A stretch of DNA of 10,209 nucleotides from G963674685 sp964591275 (GCA_964591275.1 CAZQAE010000123.1:1-10209), one strand, 5' to 3'. Shown: positions 1-7,051, counted from the stretch's first letter. Notes: generated from the letters alone by a model not told the origin. Program-made: numbers and translations.

Positions 1-1056
1 CATCAGCAGATTTGTCTTATCCGCGGCAAAAATGAGGACAAAGGAAAATTCGCCGACCTGCGCCAATGCCATTGCCGAAAGGACCGTTACGCGAAGCGGA
101 AGGCGCATTATCTGGCCGGTAACGAAGACCAGAAGGAACTTTATGGACAGGATTGCGGCAAGGATTAAAAGAATCGGAACAAAGTTATGCCGTAATGCAA
201 TGGGGTCAAGCATCATTCCAATGGAAATGAAAAACAGGCTTGTCAGTATCATCTTGAAGGGGATCATTTCTGAAAAGGCCTGATGTCGGTACTCGCTTTC
301 GGCGACAATCAAACCGGCCAGGAATGCGCCAAGGGCCAGGGAAACCCCGGCAAGAGATGTGATCCAGGCCGTCCCAATGCATATGAGGAAGATGGTCAGA
401 ACGAAAAGATCCCGCTGGCGAGTAGCGGAAATCATGTTCAATATACGCGGAACAAAAATGTGCGCGGCTGCGAGAACGCCGCCCAGAATAGCGGTTGATT
501 TCAGTAGCGTCGTCGCCAGTTCCCTGCCGGAAGATCCCGAACTGGCAAGAAGGGGAATCGCCAGCATCATCGGCACCACGGAAAGGTCCTGAAAAACGAG
601 AATGCCGAGAGTCAGGCGACCATGGGGAGCGTCCAATTCATCTCGCTTTTCCAAACCCCGAAGTACAATGGCTGTGCTGGATACTGCTACTAAAAATCCC
701 CAGAATAATGCCTGTTGCGGTGTTTGACCGAGCGCCTTTGCTATCAGGAAGGTCACGAGTATCGTTCCGCCCACCTGTAAGCCGCCGCCGATCAGGATAG
801 GTCGCCACAAGCGGCGCAATTTTTTTAGCGAAAGCTCCAATCCGATCCCGAAAAGCAAGAGCGCCACGCCGATTTCCGCAAATATTTCGACCTCATGAAT
901 GTTTTTGATAAGACCAATGGCTTTTGGGCCGATCAGAATGCCGACCAGAATGAAGCCGGCAATCGAGGGCACGCCAAAGCGACTCAAAATGGCGACAATC
1001 GGCACAGCGAACAAAAAGATTACCAGAAGGTCGCCAAGAACTGTCATTTCGTTCAT
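1..1056 (-). CDS. KefB/CPA2-type cation:proton antiporter, C-terminally truncated by the window edge
   Basis: Translating the minus strand gives 352 uninterrupted codons that run off position 1. The protein is an integral inner-membrane exchanger of the CPA2 family, which swaps K+ or Na+ for protons. Hydrophobic segments fill it from residue 6 onward. Family signatures visible are the N-terminal hinge FGVPSIAGFILVGILIGP (residues 27-44), LLLFGIGLEL (66-75), SSTA (126-129), FQDLSVVP (155-162, with the transport Asp at 157) and QVGEFSF (333-339). The ATG at 1056 is preceded by AAGGGA, which overlaps the stop of the upstream gene, so the two are likely translated as one operon. Any C-terminal RCK/TrkA-N regulatory domain would lie outside the window, so KefB-like full length cannot be told from a short NapA-like form. 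Family assignment is firm; ion specificity is unknown. Confidence 0.93.
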   Translation of the reverse strand, partial: MNEMTVLGDLLVIFLFAVPIVAILSRFGVPSIAGFILVGILIGPKAIGLIKNIHEVEIFAEIGVALLLFGIGLELSLKKLRRLWRPILIGGGLQVGGTILVTFLIAKALGQTPQQALFWGFLVAVSSTAIVLRGLEKRDELDAPHGRLTLGILVFQDLSVVPMMLAIPLLASSGSSGRELATTLLKSTAILGGVLAAAHIFVPRILNMISATRQRDLFVLTIFLICIGTAWITSLAGVSLALGAFLAGLIVAESEYRHQAFSEMIPFKMILTSLFFISIGMMLDPIALRHNFVPILLILAAILSIKFLLVFVTGQIMRLPLRVTVLSAMALAQVGEFSFVLIFAADKTNLLM

Positions 1057-1067
1057 GGTCAGGTCCC

Positions 1068-1538
1068 TTAAAAAATCTCAGGGCGCGCTGGCGCGTTGAA
1101 CAAATCCCCGGCCGCTTCGGCGCTGATTTTCATGCAGGCCTCGATATCTGCTTTCCCCAAATATTTTTTCTCGCCGAGCCAATTGAAGAAATCAACAATC
1201 ACCGCGCCTGCGCCGTCTGCCAGATTCTCATCGGCGCCAATGTTCCTGATTAGGCGCCATTCCAGAAATGTGGAAAGGCTTTCCGGCAATTTATTCGGTC
1301 CAAACAGATCGACGAAATTCTCGCTTTCGTCAGTGGCCTCTTGCGCCGTTTCGAAACGCTTTGAGTCTTCAAGGTCCAGATCCTGATAGGCAAATTCATT
1401 CAGGCACTGCGTGAATAGTCCGATGATAAGCGAGTATTTTTGCCGCGCTCCTTCATCCAGATTTTCGATAAATTCCGCCTGAAACTCGGCAAAGACCTGC
1501 GCGATGGTTTTTGGCGATTCATTTGTTGAATTGGACAT
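1068..1538 (-). CDS. Conserved-looking hypothetical protein, 156 aa, first gene of the antiporter operon
   Basis: I do not recognise this family. It is an acidic, soluble, mostly helical protein with no signal peptide or membrane segment. An N-terminal helical unit (residues about 11-55, IAQVFAEF..., KYSLIIGLFTQCLNEF) is followed by an acidic linker (55-78) and a second unit with the striking pattern FLEWRLIRNI (91-100) ... VIVDFFNWLGEKKYL (113-127). I chose the ATG at 1538 because it sits 4-5 bases after AGAGGAG. The frame is open further upstream to 1646, but that extension would abut the start of the divergent gene and has no good ribosome binding site. The antiporter starts 11 bases after its stop, so it may regulate or partner with the transporter; that is inference from spacing only. 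Confidence 0.75.
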   Translation of the reverse strand: MSNSTNESPKTIAQVFAEFQAEFIENLDEGARQKYSLIIGLFTQCLNEFAYQDLDLEDSKRFETAQEATDESENFVDLFGPNKLPESLSTFLEWRLIRNIGADENLADGAGAVIVDFFNWLGEKKYLGKADIEACMKISAEAAGDLFNAPARPEIF

Positions 1539-1649
1539 TTGCTCCTCTTTCGATTCCCTATGATAATTCATTGGGCGCATCTTTACCATCCGCCCGGCAT
1601 TGTGCATCATCATTGTCAGGAAGCACCCGTTGCGTAGGGAATTCATTCC
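1539..1649. promoter_or_regulatory. Divergent intergenic region between the antiporter operon and the SGNH gene
   Basis: These 111 bases separate two divergent start codons and must hold the leftward promoter and probably the rightward one. I could not find a convincing -35/-10 pair in either direction. The only TATAAT-like hexamers are TATGAT at 1559-1564 on plus and TATCAT at 1565-1560 on minus, neither with a good -35. Confidence 0.35.
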
Positions 1650-3107
1650 ATGAGCAGACGAAGCAAGATCATCATTATCAACCTCATCGCCGCCGCGATG
1701 CTGCTGGCCGTCGCGGAAGTTATTTTACGCGTCGCCGATTCGGGATACAACACGCCGAGGGAGTTTTCCGATCCGGGGGAAAATCCGGACAAGCAGATGC
1801 GTTTCGAGAAGATATTTAATAATGAGACAATCGAAGGGCGCGAAATGTTGGTTACGCGCCTCGATAGCGAGTACGAGAGGATCGGAATCGACGACACGAC
1901 GCGGCGCTTTTTGACCTTTCCCGCAAAGAAGGCGGCAGGCACGATCCGAATTTTTATTCTCGGCAGCAGCCCGGTTTGGGGGGCTTATCACGAAGACCCC
2001 GCGCAAAACACGCTTTTCGCCTGGCAACTCGAAAAGGCGCTGGGAAATATTTTGGGAGAAAAGGCGGCGCGATTTGAAATCGTCAACGCGGCGCACGTTG
2101 GCTTCGGCGGACCGGAAGTGATTCGCTCCTGCCGGGAGGTTGTGCAATACCAACCCGACCTGCTGGTGATTTACAACGGCGGCGTCATGCCGCTTATCGA
2201 CGAGGGTTTCGGGCGAGAGGATCTGGCTTCTTCATCCGCATTTTTCGGCGTCAGAAAAGCTCTTGGCTCCCTGCGCCTTTTTCAGCTCGTGGAAATGATG
2301 TTTAGCAAACCGATGGAAATGGATCAAAACCCGGCGCACCCGTCCGCGCCGGTTGGTGAAATCCTGCCTCCGGGCAATCCCCAAAAGGACTCGCCGGACC
2401 TGCCTGTTGAGATGGGGCCGGACGGTATTCCAAATTTCACGCAGGGCGGAGGTCGCCTGGTGCAACCCTCGGTATTTTTGCCGCAAAGCGTGAACCTTGT
2501 CCGAAACCTCATTCATATCACGCAAGACGATTATCGTCAGACCTACGAGCAGACCTTTGAACCGGCAGCCGACGCCAATACGCCGGTTATTGCCTGCACC
2601 GTGGCGACGAACATCGCCGGCATTCCACCCTTCTGGTCACTGCATTGGAAACAGCTTTCGGAACATCAACTCAAAGTTTTCACAAAATACTACGAATCAG
2701 GCCGCGACGCTTTTGCGAACAATAATTTTGAGGCGGCTCGTGAAAACCTTGCGGCGGCGATGGCGATATCGCCCACATTCGCCGATGCGCATTATCTGTT
2801 TGCGAAAGTGCTGGAGCATTTCGGCGAAATGAAAATGGCGAAGGAGCAGTATCATCTCGCCAAGGAATACGACGCCAGCAATGAACGTGCCCTGGATCGA
2901 CCCAATGAGATTTTGCGGGAGGTTGCGGCGAAGTACGGATTCAATGTTCTTGACAGCGAAGCGGCCATCGCCGCCCTGGATCCGTATGGCATCATCGGCG
3001 ACGGCCTTTTCATCGATCACCAACACCCGAACGGGCAAGCGCTTGCGGCCCTGGCCGACGCCGTGGCGACGCAGGCCCTAAAAGTGATCTATAGGAATCA
3101 GAATTAG
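1650..3107 (+). CDS. Membrane-anchored SGNH/GDSL-type hydrolase with TPR-like insert
   Basis: This 485-residue protein begins with a short basic stretch and a hydrophobic segment (residues 7-26), probably an uncleaved signal anchor holding the rest in the periplasm. The catalytic domain starts near residue 98. RIFILGSSPVWGAY (100-113) fits SGNH block I with Ser107 as nucleophile; VNAAHVGFGG (145-154) fits block II; VIYNGG (173-178) fits block III; DHQHPNG (456-462) gives the block V pair Asp456 and His459. Between blocks III and V lies a TPR-like helical pair (about 345-408, with GRDAFANNNFEAARENLAAAMAISP). Such proteins are usually esterases or acyltransferases acting on polysaccharides or lipids; the substrate here is unknown. 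The start has AGGGA 9 bases upstream. The GH5 gene follows after 13 bases, so both may be co-transcribed. Confidence 0.85.
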   Translation: MSRRSKIIIINLIAAAMLLAVAEVILRVADSGYNTPREFSDPGENPDKQMRFEKIFNNETIEGREMLVTRLDSEYERIGIDDTTRRFLTFPAKKAAGTIRIFILGSSPVWGAYHEDPAQNTLFAWQLEKALGNILGEKAARFEIVNAAHVGFGGPEVIRSCREVVQYQPDLLVIYNGGVMPLIDEGFGREDLASSSAFFGVRKALGSLRLFQLVEMMFSKPMEMDQNPAHPSAPVGEILPPGNPQKDSPDLPVEMGPDGIPNFTQGGGRLVQPSVFLPQSVNLVRNLIHITQDDYRQTYEQTFEPAADANTPVIACTVATNIAGIPPFWSLHWKQLSEHQLKVFTKYYESGRDAFANNNFEAARENLAAAMAISPTFADAHYLFAKVLEHFGEMKMAKEQYHLAKEYDASNERALDRPNEILREVAAKYGFNVLDSEAAIAALDPYGIIGDGLFIDHQHPNGQALAALADAVATQALKVIYRNQN

Positions 3108-3120
3108 AAGGAGCGACCTC

Positions 3121-4713
3121 ATGAGCCGAAAACAAACCTCGCTGCCATGCTTTCTCATTGTGATTGCCGTCGCGCTTTTCGCATTGGTTGCTTCGGGTTG
3201 CGGCGATGATGATGACAACGATGATTCTTCGGCGGACGACGATCTGAATGATGATTCTGAGGCCGATGATGACGCGGACGACGATGTTGATGACGATGTT
3301 GATGACGATATTGACGATGACGCGAACGACGACGCGGACGACGATGCCGACGACGATGCTGACGACGACGCCGAAGCCGATTGGAAGTTCATTCGCGATC
3401 AGCAGGGCCGTGCGCTGATCTATCGGGGTTGCAACTTCGACGGCTCGGCCAAGGGCGATACGGGTTTGCCGCATCTGGAAGAAGCGGACGCAGTGGAAAT
3501 GGCCGAGCGATGGGGCTTCAACTTTGCCCGTTACCTCATTTTCTGGTCCAAAGTCGAGCCGGAAGCCGGCGTTTACGGCGACGAATATCTGGACGAGGTT
3601 GAGGTGCGCCTGGACTGGATGGCGGATAACGGCATCAAGGTCGTGCTCGACATGCACCAGGATATCTGGGGAGTCGATTTTCACTCCGGCTCCAACGGCG
3701 CGCCGTCCTGGGCGACCATCACCGACGATTGGCCGGATATTGATTTCGCGGGCATCTTCGGCATGTGGGCGGCGGATTATATTTCTCCGGCGGTTATGCG
3801 CGCCTTCGACAATTTCTGGGATTACGCCACGCACCCGGAACTGCAGGATCATTACGCCGCCATGTGGGTTCACGTGGTCGAGCGTTTCAAAGATCATCCC
3901 GCGGTCATCGGGTACGATTTCATGAACGAGCCGTGGCAGGGCACGAACCTGCTTCGCTTTGTCGACTTCGATCAAAACGAATACTCTGATTTTTTGCAGC
4001 GCATGATCAATGCGGTTCGCGCCGTCGATTCCGAAAACTGGATTTATTATGAGCCATGCGCCTTCGGTACGAACCAGGGAGTGGCACAGTGGCTACGTGT
4101 TCTTACGGATCCCCGCGAGGACGGCCAGCGCCTCGTGTATTTTCCGCATCTCTATCCGATGCTAGTTGACCTGATGGGCGGCTATTTCCCGGAAGAGGAT
4201 CAGGCCCTTGCCAATTGGGAGCGAAATCGCATTGAGGATGGTAAAAAACAGCATTCGCCGGTTATATCCGGCGAATGGGCCATGCTGAGTTGGTTGGATC
4301 GGGAAAACCTGGATACGTGGACGAAAGAGGCGATGGGTATGTTCGACCGCGTGACCAGCGGCTGGGCCTATTGGGACTGCAATTGGTTTTTCAACGCCCA
4401 TGACGACGACTACAGGGTGATGATCGCCTCTGTTTATCCTCGCGCTGTCGCCGGAACGCCCACGAGCTATGGCTATGATCCAGGCACGCACGTGTTCACT
4501 CTCGAATTTGACAATTACGAAGGGGCGCAGGGGCCCACGGAAATTTATTTTCCGCAGGATCGCGAATACCCGGATGGGTGGATGCTGGATGTCAGCGATC
4601 CAGGCGATACATGGAATTGGGATATCGACGAGGAAACAAACATCCTTTCCATCTGGACCAATCCGAGCGAGCCGACGCACGCCGTCGTTATCAGGCCCGC
4701 GCAGTTACATTAG
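3121..4713 (+). CDS. GH5 glycosidase lipoprotein, endoglycoceramidase-like, with Asp-rich spacer
   Basis: The 530-residue protein has a lipoprotein signal (hydrophobic residues 11-24, ASGC ending at Cys27) and then a spacer of almost pure Asp with Ala, Val, Asn and Ser (29-85). The catalytic barrel starts at about residue 88. Glycoside hydrolase family 5 landmarks are RGCNFDGSAKG (102-112), VVLDMHQDIWG (174-184), YDFMNEPW (265-272, acid/base Glu270), FPHLYP (341-346) and VISGEWAML (381-389, nucleophile Glu385). DMHQD and the C-terminal beta-rich domain (about 440-527, YGYDPGTHVFTLEF...) match the endoglycoceramidase branch, which removes glycans from glycosphingolipids or related glycolipids. 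The exact substrate is inference. AAGGAG at 3108-3113 sets the start. The enzyme should sit on the outer or inner membrane, held away from it by the acidic spacer. Confidence 0.9.
   Translation: MSRKQTSLPCFLIVIAVALFALVASGCGDDDDNDDSSADDDLNDDSEADDDADDDVDDDVDDDIDDDANDDADDDADDDADDDAEADWKFIRDQQGRALIYRGCNFDGSAKGDTGLPHLEEADAVEMAERWGFNFARYLIFWSKVEPEAGVYGDEYLDEVEVRLDWMADNGIKVVLDMHQDIWGVDFHSGSNGAPSWATITDDWPDIDFAGIFGMWAADYISPAVMRAFDNFWDYATHPELQDHYAAMWVHVVERFKDHPAVIGYDFMNEPWQGTNLLRFVDFDQNEYSDFLQRMINAVRAVDSENWIYYEPCAFGTNQGVAQWLRVLTDPREDGQRLVYFPHLYPMLVDLMGGYFPEEDQALANWERNRIEDGKKQHSPVISGEWAMLSWLDRENLDTWTKEAMGMFDRVTSGWAYWDCNWFFNAHDDDYRVMIASVYPRAVAGTPTSYGYDPGTHVFTLEFDNYEGAQGPTEIYFPQDREYPDGWMLDVSDPGDTWNWDIDEETNILSIWTNPSEPTHAVVIRPAQLH
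3202..3375 (+). repeat. Asp-codon low-complexity tract inside the GH5 gene
   Basis: About 58 codons are nearly all GAY (Asp) interrupted by Ala, Val, Asn, Ser, Ile and Glu, with a loose period of DDDA or DDDV. GAT and GAC are mixed, so the tract is not a pure trinucleotide expansion. The opposite strand therefore shows long false Ser-rich and Val/Ile-rich frames. Confidence 0.9.
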
Positions 4714-4779
4714 GAGACCTGGGGCTTTTAGGGCCTGCTTGCGTCGATTTCATGGCCCAGGCTATGGGAAAACGCCGTG

Positions 4780-4788
4780 TGTTATGAT
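4780..4788 (+). promoter_or_regulatory. Possible extended -10 promoter for the small lipoprotein gene
   Basis: TGT followed by TATGAT at 4783-4788 forms an extended -10 motif 51 bases before the next start codon. No good -35 lies at the proper distance. The 126-base gap after the GH5 gene fits a separate promoter, but the call rests on this short motif only. Confidence 0.3.
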
Positions 4789-4839
4789 AGTAAAAATTCG
4801 CTGGCGGTGACGCGCACCCGATGCCAAAGGAGAAAACCG

Positions 4840-5397
4840 ATGCCGCGAAAGACCGATCTGCTCATAATTTTTTTATGCCTTCTCGTCGCGCTTTGCGTGG
4901 CCTGTTCATGCAAAAGCGATGACGACGATAATGATGATTCGGGCGCTCCACCTGTTAACGATGACGCGGACGACGACGCAGATGATGATACGGTCGACGC
5001 CGACGACGATACGGAGGATGTCGTCAAACGTGACCTGACAATGACGCTGGAATATCGCAATACCTTGCAGCTTCATCTGGAGGAGCGCGGCGATGAACTG
5101 ACGGCGATCCTGCAGACCTTCGCAGGCTACGGAGATGATCTTCTCGCGCAGGGGCAGATCCTCACGGCGGTCGGCGAAATTCTTAAATTTCCCGAAGCGA
5201 AATACGAGATTTACACCTTGCGCTTCAGCGGAATCCCAGTTTCATCCGGTCCCTGCGGCGCGCAGCGCATCACCTATCGACTCACGCTCACCGGGCAGAC
5301 CGGCGCCACCGAACGCATGGGCGGAATTACATCATTTTGCGGGGAAGACACGAGCGGCAGACCCGAGCGAATCCTGCGCATTGTCGGGAAGTTTTGA
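4840..5397 (+). CDS. Small secreted lipoprotein with Asp-rich spacer, unknown function
   Basis: The protein has 185 residues. An N-terminal hydrophobic signal (7-21) leads to the cysteine-rich CVACSC (19-24); Cys22 is the likeliest lipidation site, although the box is not canonical. An Asp-rich spacer follows (27-60, DDDDNDDSG... DDADDDADDD). The remaining domain (about 64-185) looks beta-rich, with two cysteines (139 and 167) that could form a disulfide; I do not recognise it. The ATG at 4840 is chosen because AAAGGAGAAA lies just upstream; an in-frame ATG at 4777 would place the signal sequence internally. The spacer style is the same as in the GH5 lipoprotein upstream, which suggests a common surface-display habit of this organism and not necessarily a shared pathway. 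Confidence 0.8.
   Translation: MPRKTDLLIIFLCLLVALCVACSCKSDDDDNDDSGAPPVNDDADDDADDDTVDADDDTEDVVKRDLTMTLEYRNTLQLHLEERGDELTAILQTFAGYGDDLLAQGQILTAVGEILKFPEAKYEIYTLRFSGIPVSSGPCGAQRITYRLTLTGQTGATERMGGITSFCGEDTSGRPERILRIVGKF
4918..5019 (+). repeat. Asp-codon low-complexity tract inside the small lipoprotein gene
   Basis: Codons 27-60 are mostly GAY, broken by a short GAPPVN stretch. The tract repeats the DDDA/DDDT texture of the upstream lipoprotein in a shorter version. Confidence 0.85.
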
Positions 5398-5620
5398 TTT
5401 TAGGCACTCGGGTATACGACGCAAAAGTTGGCAAATGAGCGGAATGGAGCGCTTGCAACGACTCCATTTTCTGCAGTGTTTTTCATCTTGCCATTCAACC
5501 CCCCTGTGCTTAGCGCCGGACGGGGATTTTCATACCTCATTTTTCCATCATATATCACATATAGTATGCAGCATATAGCTGTGAGGCTGCCTGAAAAAGC
5601 CGAACTTGACGCAATTTTTG
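5398..5620. other. Non-coding stretch with no recognised content
   Basis: Between the small lipoprotein gene and the transposable element I see no convincing gene, RNA or terminator. A short open frame on the minus strand (5400-5624) has no ribosome binding site and no recognisable protein character. A CATATAG heptamer occurs twice (5558-5564 and 5572-5578) in an AT-rich patch. Confidence 0.5.
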
Positions 5621-5628
5621 TCATTTAA
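5621..5628. repeat. Left target-site duplication TCATTTAA
   Basis: Eight bases directly outside the left inverted end, identical to 6070-6077 directly outside the right end. Confidence 0.8.
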
Positions 5629-5652
5629 GGTTCTTCTAGGATTACCGTATTT
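5629..5652 (+). repeat. Left terminal inverted repeat
   Basis: Matches the reverse complement of 6046-6069 at 21 of 24 positions; the differences are at element positions 9, 12 and 22. Both begin GGTTCTTC and share ATTACCGTA. Confidence 0.85.
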
Positions 5653-5719
5653 CATCATAATCCGCATGTCCGTTTAAAAGCATTTTAACGAACCGGGAGG
5701 CTTTTTCGCTTTGGCAAAT

Positions 5720-6007
5720 CCCTTTAGGGATGTAGGTTCGTAGCGAAGGGCTTTAGCCCTGGAAGATCGGATGCACCTCGTTTTTTAAAAGCCCCCGAAG
5801 TGGGGCGCAGGTGGTTTTTGTTTGATGAACACAGGGCTTCTTCGAAGCAGGCATGCGTCCTACACATCCGTCCTCCATCGCCAAAGCTACGGAGGACGGG
5901 TCGGGCGTTTAAATAATGGGAATCATCACCATGTACCAGGGTTTCACCCTTCGACTGCGCTCAGGGCAGGCACCTTCGCTACGAACCCAACACCCCCTGC
6001 CGGGGGT
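5720..6007. repeat. Cluster of short hairpins inside the mobile element
   Basis: Perfect or near-perfect stem-loops follow one another: CCCTTTAGGG (5720-5729), AGGGCTTTAGCCCT (5747-5760), GCCCC/GGGGC with a 6-base loop (5791-5806), GCTTC/GAAGC (5836-5848), CCGTCCTCC/GGAGGACGG with a 14-base loop (5868-5899) and ACCCCC/GGGGGT with loop TGCC (5992-6007). In addition GGTTCGTAGCGAAGG (5735-5749) is the exact reverse complement of 5973-5987. The motifs look like repetitive extragenic palindromes found in many copies in some genomes, which this window cannot confirm. Confidence 0.75.
5947..5964 (+). repeat. REP-like half-palindrome, inverted copy at 6110-6127
   Basis: CCCTTCGACTGCGCTCAG resembles the widespread CTTCGACxxGCTCAGG repeats of many bacterial genomes. 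Its reverse complement matches 6110-6127 (CTAAGCGAAGTTGAAGGG) at 15 of 18 bases. The second copy lies outside the mobile element, so these repeats are not confined to it. Confidence 0.55.
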
Positions 6008-6045
6008 TACAATTCTCCGAATCAACGCCAGTTCATTAATTCTTC

Positions 6046-6069
6046 AAGTACGGTAATTCTCGAAGAACC
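6046..6069 (-). repeat. Right terminal inverted repeat
   Basis: Reverse complement reads GGTTCTTCGAGAATTACCG and onward, pairing with 5629-5652 at 21 of 24 positions. Confidence 0.85.
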
Positions 6070-6077
6070 TCATTTAA
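6070..6077. repeat. Right target-site duplication TCATTTAA
   Basis: Identical to 5621-5628 and directly abuts the right inverted end. Confidence 0.8.
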
Positions 6078-6192
6078 AACTCAACGCGAAGCGAAATGGA
6101 GAGCCAGAACTAAGCGAAGTTGAAGGGACTTCTTGACTTGTCCTTGCTGATTTGGATGGATGTATAATTTTTCACTTATCTGGAAAGTGGGG

Positions 6193-6222
6193 TTGACAGG
6201 CAATTAATAATTGGGGAATACT
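6193..6222 (+). promoter_or_regulatory. Candidate sigma70-type promoter for the 252-aa gene
   Basis: A perfect -35 TTGACA (6193-6198) is followed after 18 bases by AATACT (6217-6222), a 4/6 match to the -10 box. Transcription would begin near 6229 and leave a leader of about 64 bases. A TATAAT hexamer at 6163-6168 lies further upstream, but its nearest TTGACT is 24 bases away, too far for a normal promoter. Confidence 0.4.
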
Positions 6223-6292
6223 CGCCGCACATTTAGAACTTGCGCATAAAATTAAAAAAAGCAATCTGACCTGAGTCGTGAGGAAAACTTTA

Positions 6293-7051
6293 ATGACGAA
6301 AAAGGGCAAGAAGTCCCAAAAGAAAACCTCTGCGAATAAAAGCCCATTGCTGAAAAATGATAACCAGGTGCTTGCAAAGAAGGAAGAGGGCCTGACTCTG
6401 CATGAGCAAAAAGCAATTGATAGTGCTGTTGATTTCATCAACAAGCAAATCGACACGGCCAGCAGCTCTCTTATTGAGGTAGGCGAATACCTGCTCAAGA
6501 ACTTCTTTGAAGGGGATCTCCAGAAAGTTCAAAACAGGGCTCCCAGAAAAGGAATATCTCTCAGGAAGCTGGCTGAACACCCTGATATCAACATGTCCTT
6601 TCAGGGACTTTCAAATGCTGTTAATCTTGCCGTTCAGGAAAAGGAGCTTGGTAGTGTCCAAGCGATTGGACAGTTAACGCCAACGCACAAGATTCACCTC
6701 CTAAAAGTGCCTGATCTTAAAGAAAAGAAGAAATATGTCTCTCGGATTGGCAAGGACAAGCTTACTGTCAGGCAGTTTGAGGCTATCCTGGTAAGTGACG
6801 GCTACAGCAAGCCCAGGGGCATGGCTGCAATTGAGAGTGAGAAGGAAAGAAAGCTGCTTCGCTCAGGTTTCCAGAAGTATCTGAGCCCCTTTGAGGCCAT
6901 TATGGAAATGAACCTCAGCAGTTTGTTTGGAATGCCAAAGACGAATGTGAAAAGTACATATGAGGCTGCCAAGAAGGCAAGAAAGCAGCTTGATAAGATC
7001 ATTGTGGATTTGGAAGGGAAGTTGAAGTTATTTACTCATATTTCCCGATGA
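6293..7051 (+). CDS. Basic helical protein of unknown function, possibly DNA-binding, 252 aa
   Basis: I do not recognise a named family. The N-terminus is a lysine-rich, disordered-looking tail (residues 1-31). A helical region follows (36-72, with SLIEVGEYLLKNFFEGD at 58-75), then a segment that reads like a helix-turn-helix (88-118, ISLRKLAEHPDINMSFQGLS). A second helical unit contains LTPTHKIHLLKVPDLKEKKK (128-147) and LTVRQFEAIL (157-166), the layout seen in some ParB-like or plasmid accessory DNA-binding proteins. The C-terminus (221-247) is a charged helix that may form a coiled coil. The ATG at 6293 is preceded by GTGAGGA at a good distance; a GTG at 6278 in the same frame would lie inside this binding site. 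DNA binding is inference from charge and pattern. It is separated by 213 bases from the next operon. Confidence 0.7.
   Translation: MTKKGKKSQKKTSANKSPLLKNDNQVLAKKEEGLTLHEQKAIDSAVDFINKQIDTASSSLIEVGEYLLKNFFEGDLQKVQNRAPRKGISLRKLAEHPDINMSFQGLSNAVNLAVQEKELGSVQAIGQLTPTHKIHLLKVPDLKEKKKYVSRIGKDKLTVRQFEAILVSDGYSKPRGMAAIESEKERKLLRSGFQKYLSPFEAIMEMNLSSLFGMPKTNVKSTYEAAKKARKQLDKIIVDLEGKLKLFTHISR

Larger units (their letters stand above)
5629..6069. mobile_element. 441-bp non-autonomous element (MITE-like) with ISL3-type ends
   Basis: The element is bounded by 24-bp imperfect inverted ends that begin GGTTCTTC and share ATTACCGTA. On both sides the same 8-bp word TCATTTAA abuts the ends exactly, as expected of a target-site duplication. 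There is no transposase or remnant of one inside; the only sizeable open frame (5822-6136) runs through the right end and is meaningless. ISL3-family insertion sequences are known for 8-bp duplications and ends of the GG(C/T)TCTT type, so mobilisation in trans by such a transposase is the likeliest explanation, though this rests on end sequence alone. The interior consists of several palindromes listed separately. Confidence 0.8.

Noticed and set aside
32..1099. Several plus-strand frames across the left end
   Set aside because: They are antisense to the antiporter, whose minus-strand frame is open without a stop for 352 codons and has clear family motifs.
3078..3392. Ser-rich minus-strand frame that resembles a low-complexity surface protein
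   Set aside because: It is the antisense reading of the Asp codon tract in the lipoprotein; the same effect occurs at 4782-5060.
3010..3975. Long minus-strand open frame of 321 codons with Val/Ile-rich repeats
   Set aside because: It lies opposite the Asp-rich tract and the GH5 gene; the Val/Ile repeats are the reverse reading of GAY codons, and the plus-strand gene is clearly real.
5400..5624. 74-codon minus-strand frame after the small lipoprotein gene
   Set aside because: No ribosome binding site and no recognisable protein character; it may be a repeat remnant, but this is not supported.
5720..6007. Hairpin cluster as a CRISPR array or integron attachment site
   Set aside because: The palindromes differ in sequence and spacing, so there are no identical repeats with regular spacers, and no integrase or cas gene is nearby.
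5822..6136. 104-codon plus-strand frame in the repeat region
   Set aside because: It runs through hairpins and across the right end of the mobile element, with no ribosome binding site or protein-like composition.
6133..6168. TTGACT plus TATAAT as the promoter of the 252-aa gene
   Set aside because: The hexamers are 24 bases apart, outside the functional range; the TTGACA-based candidate downstream is better.
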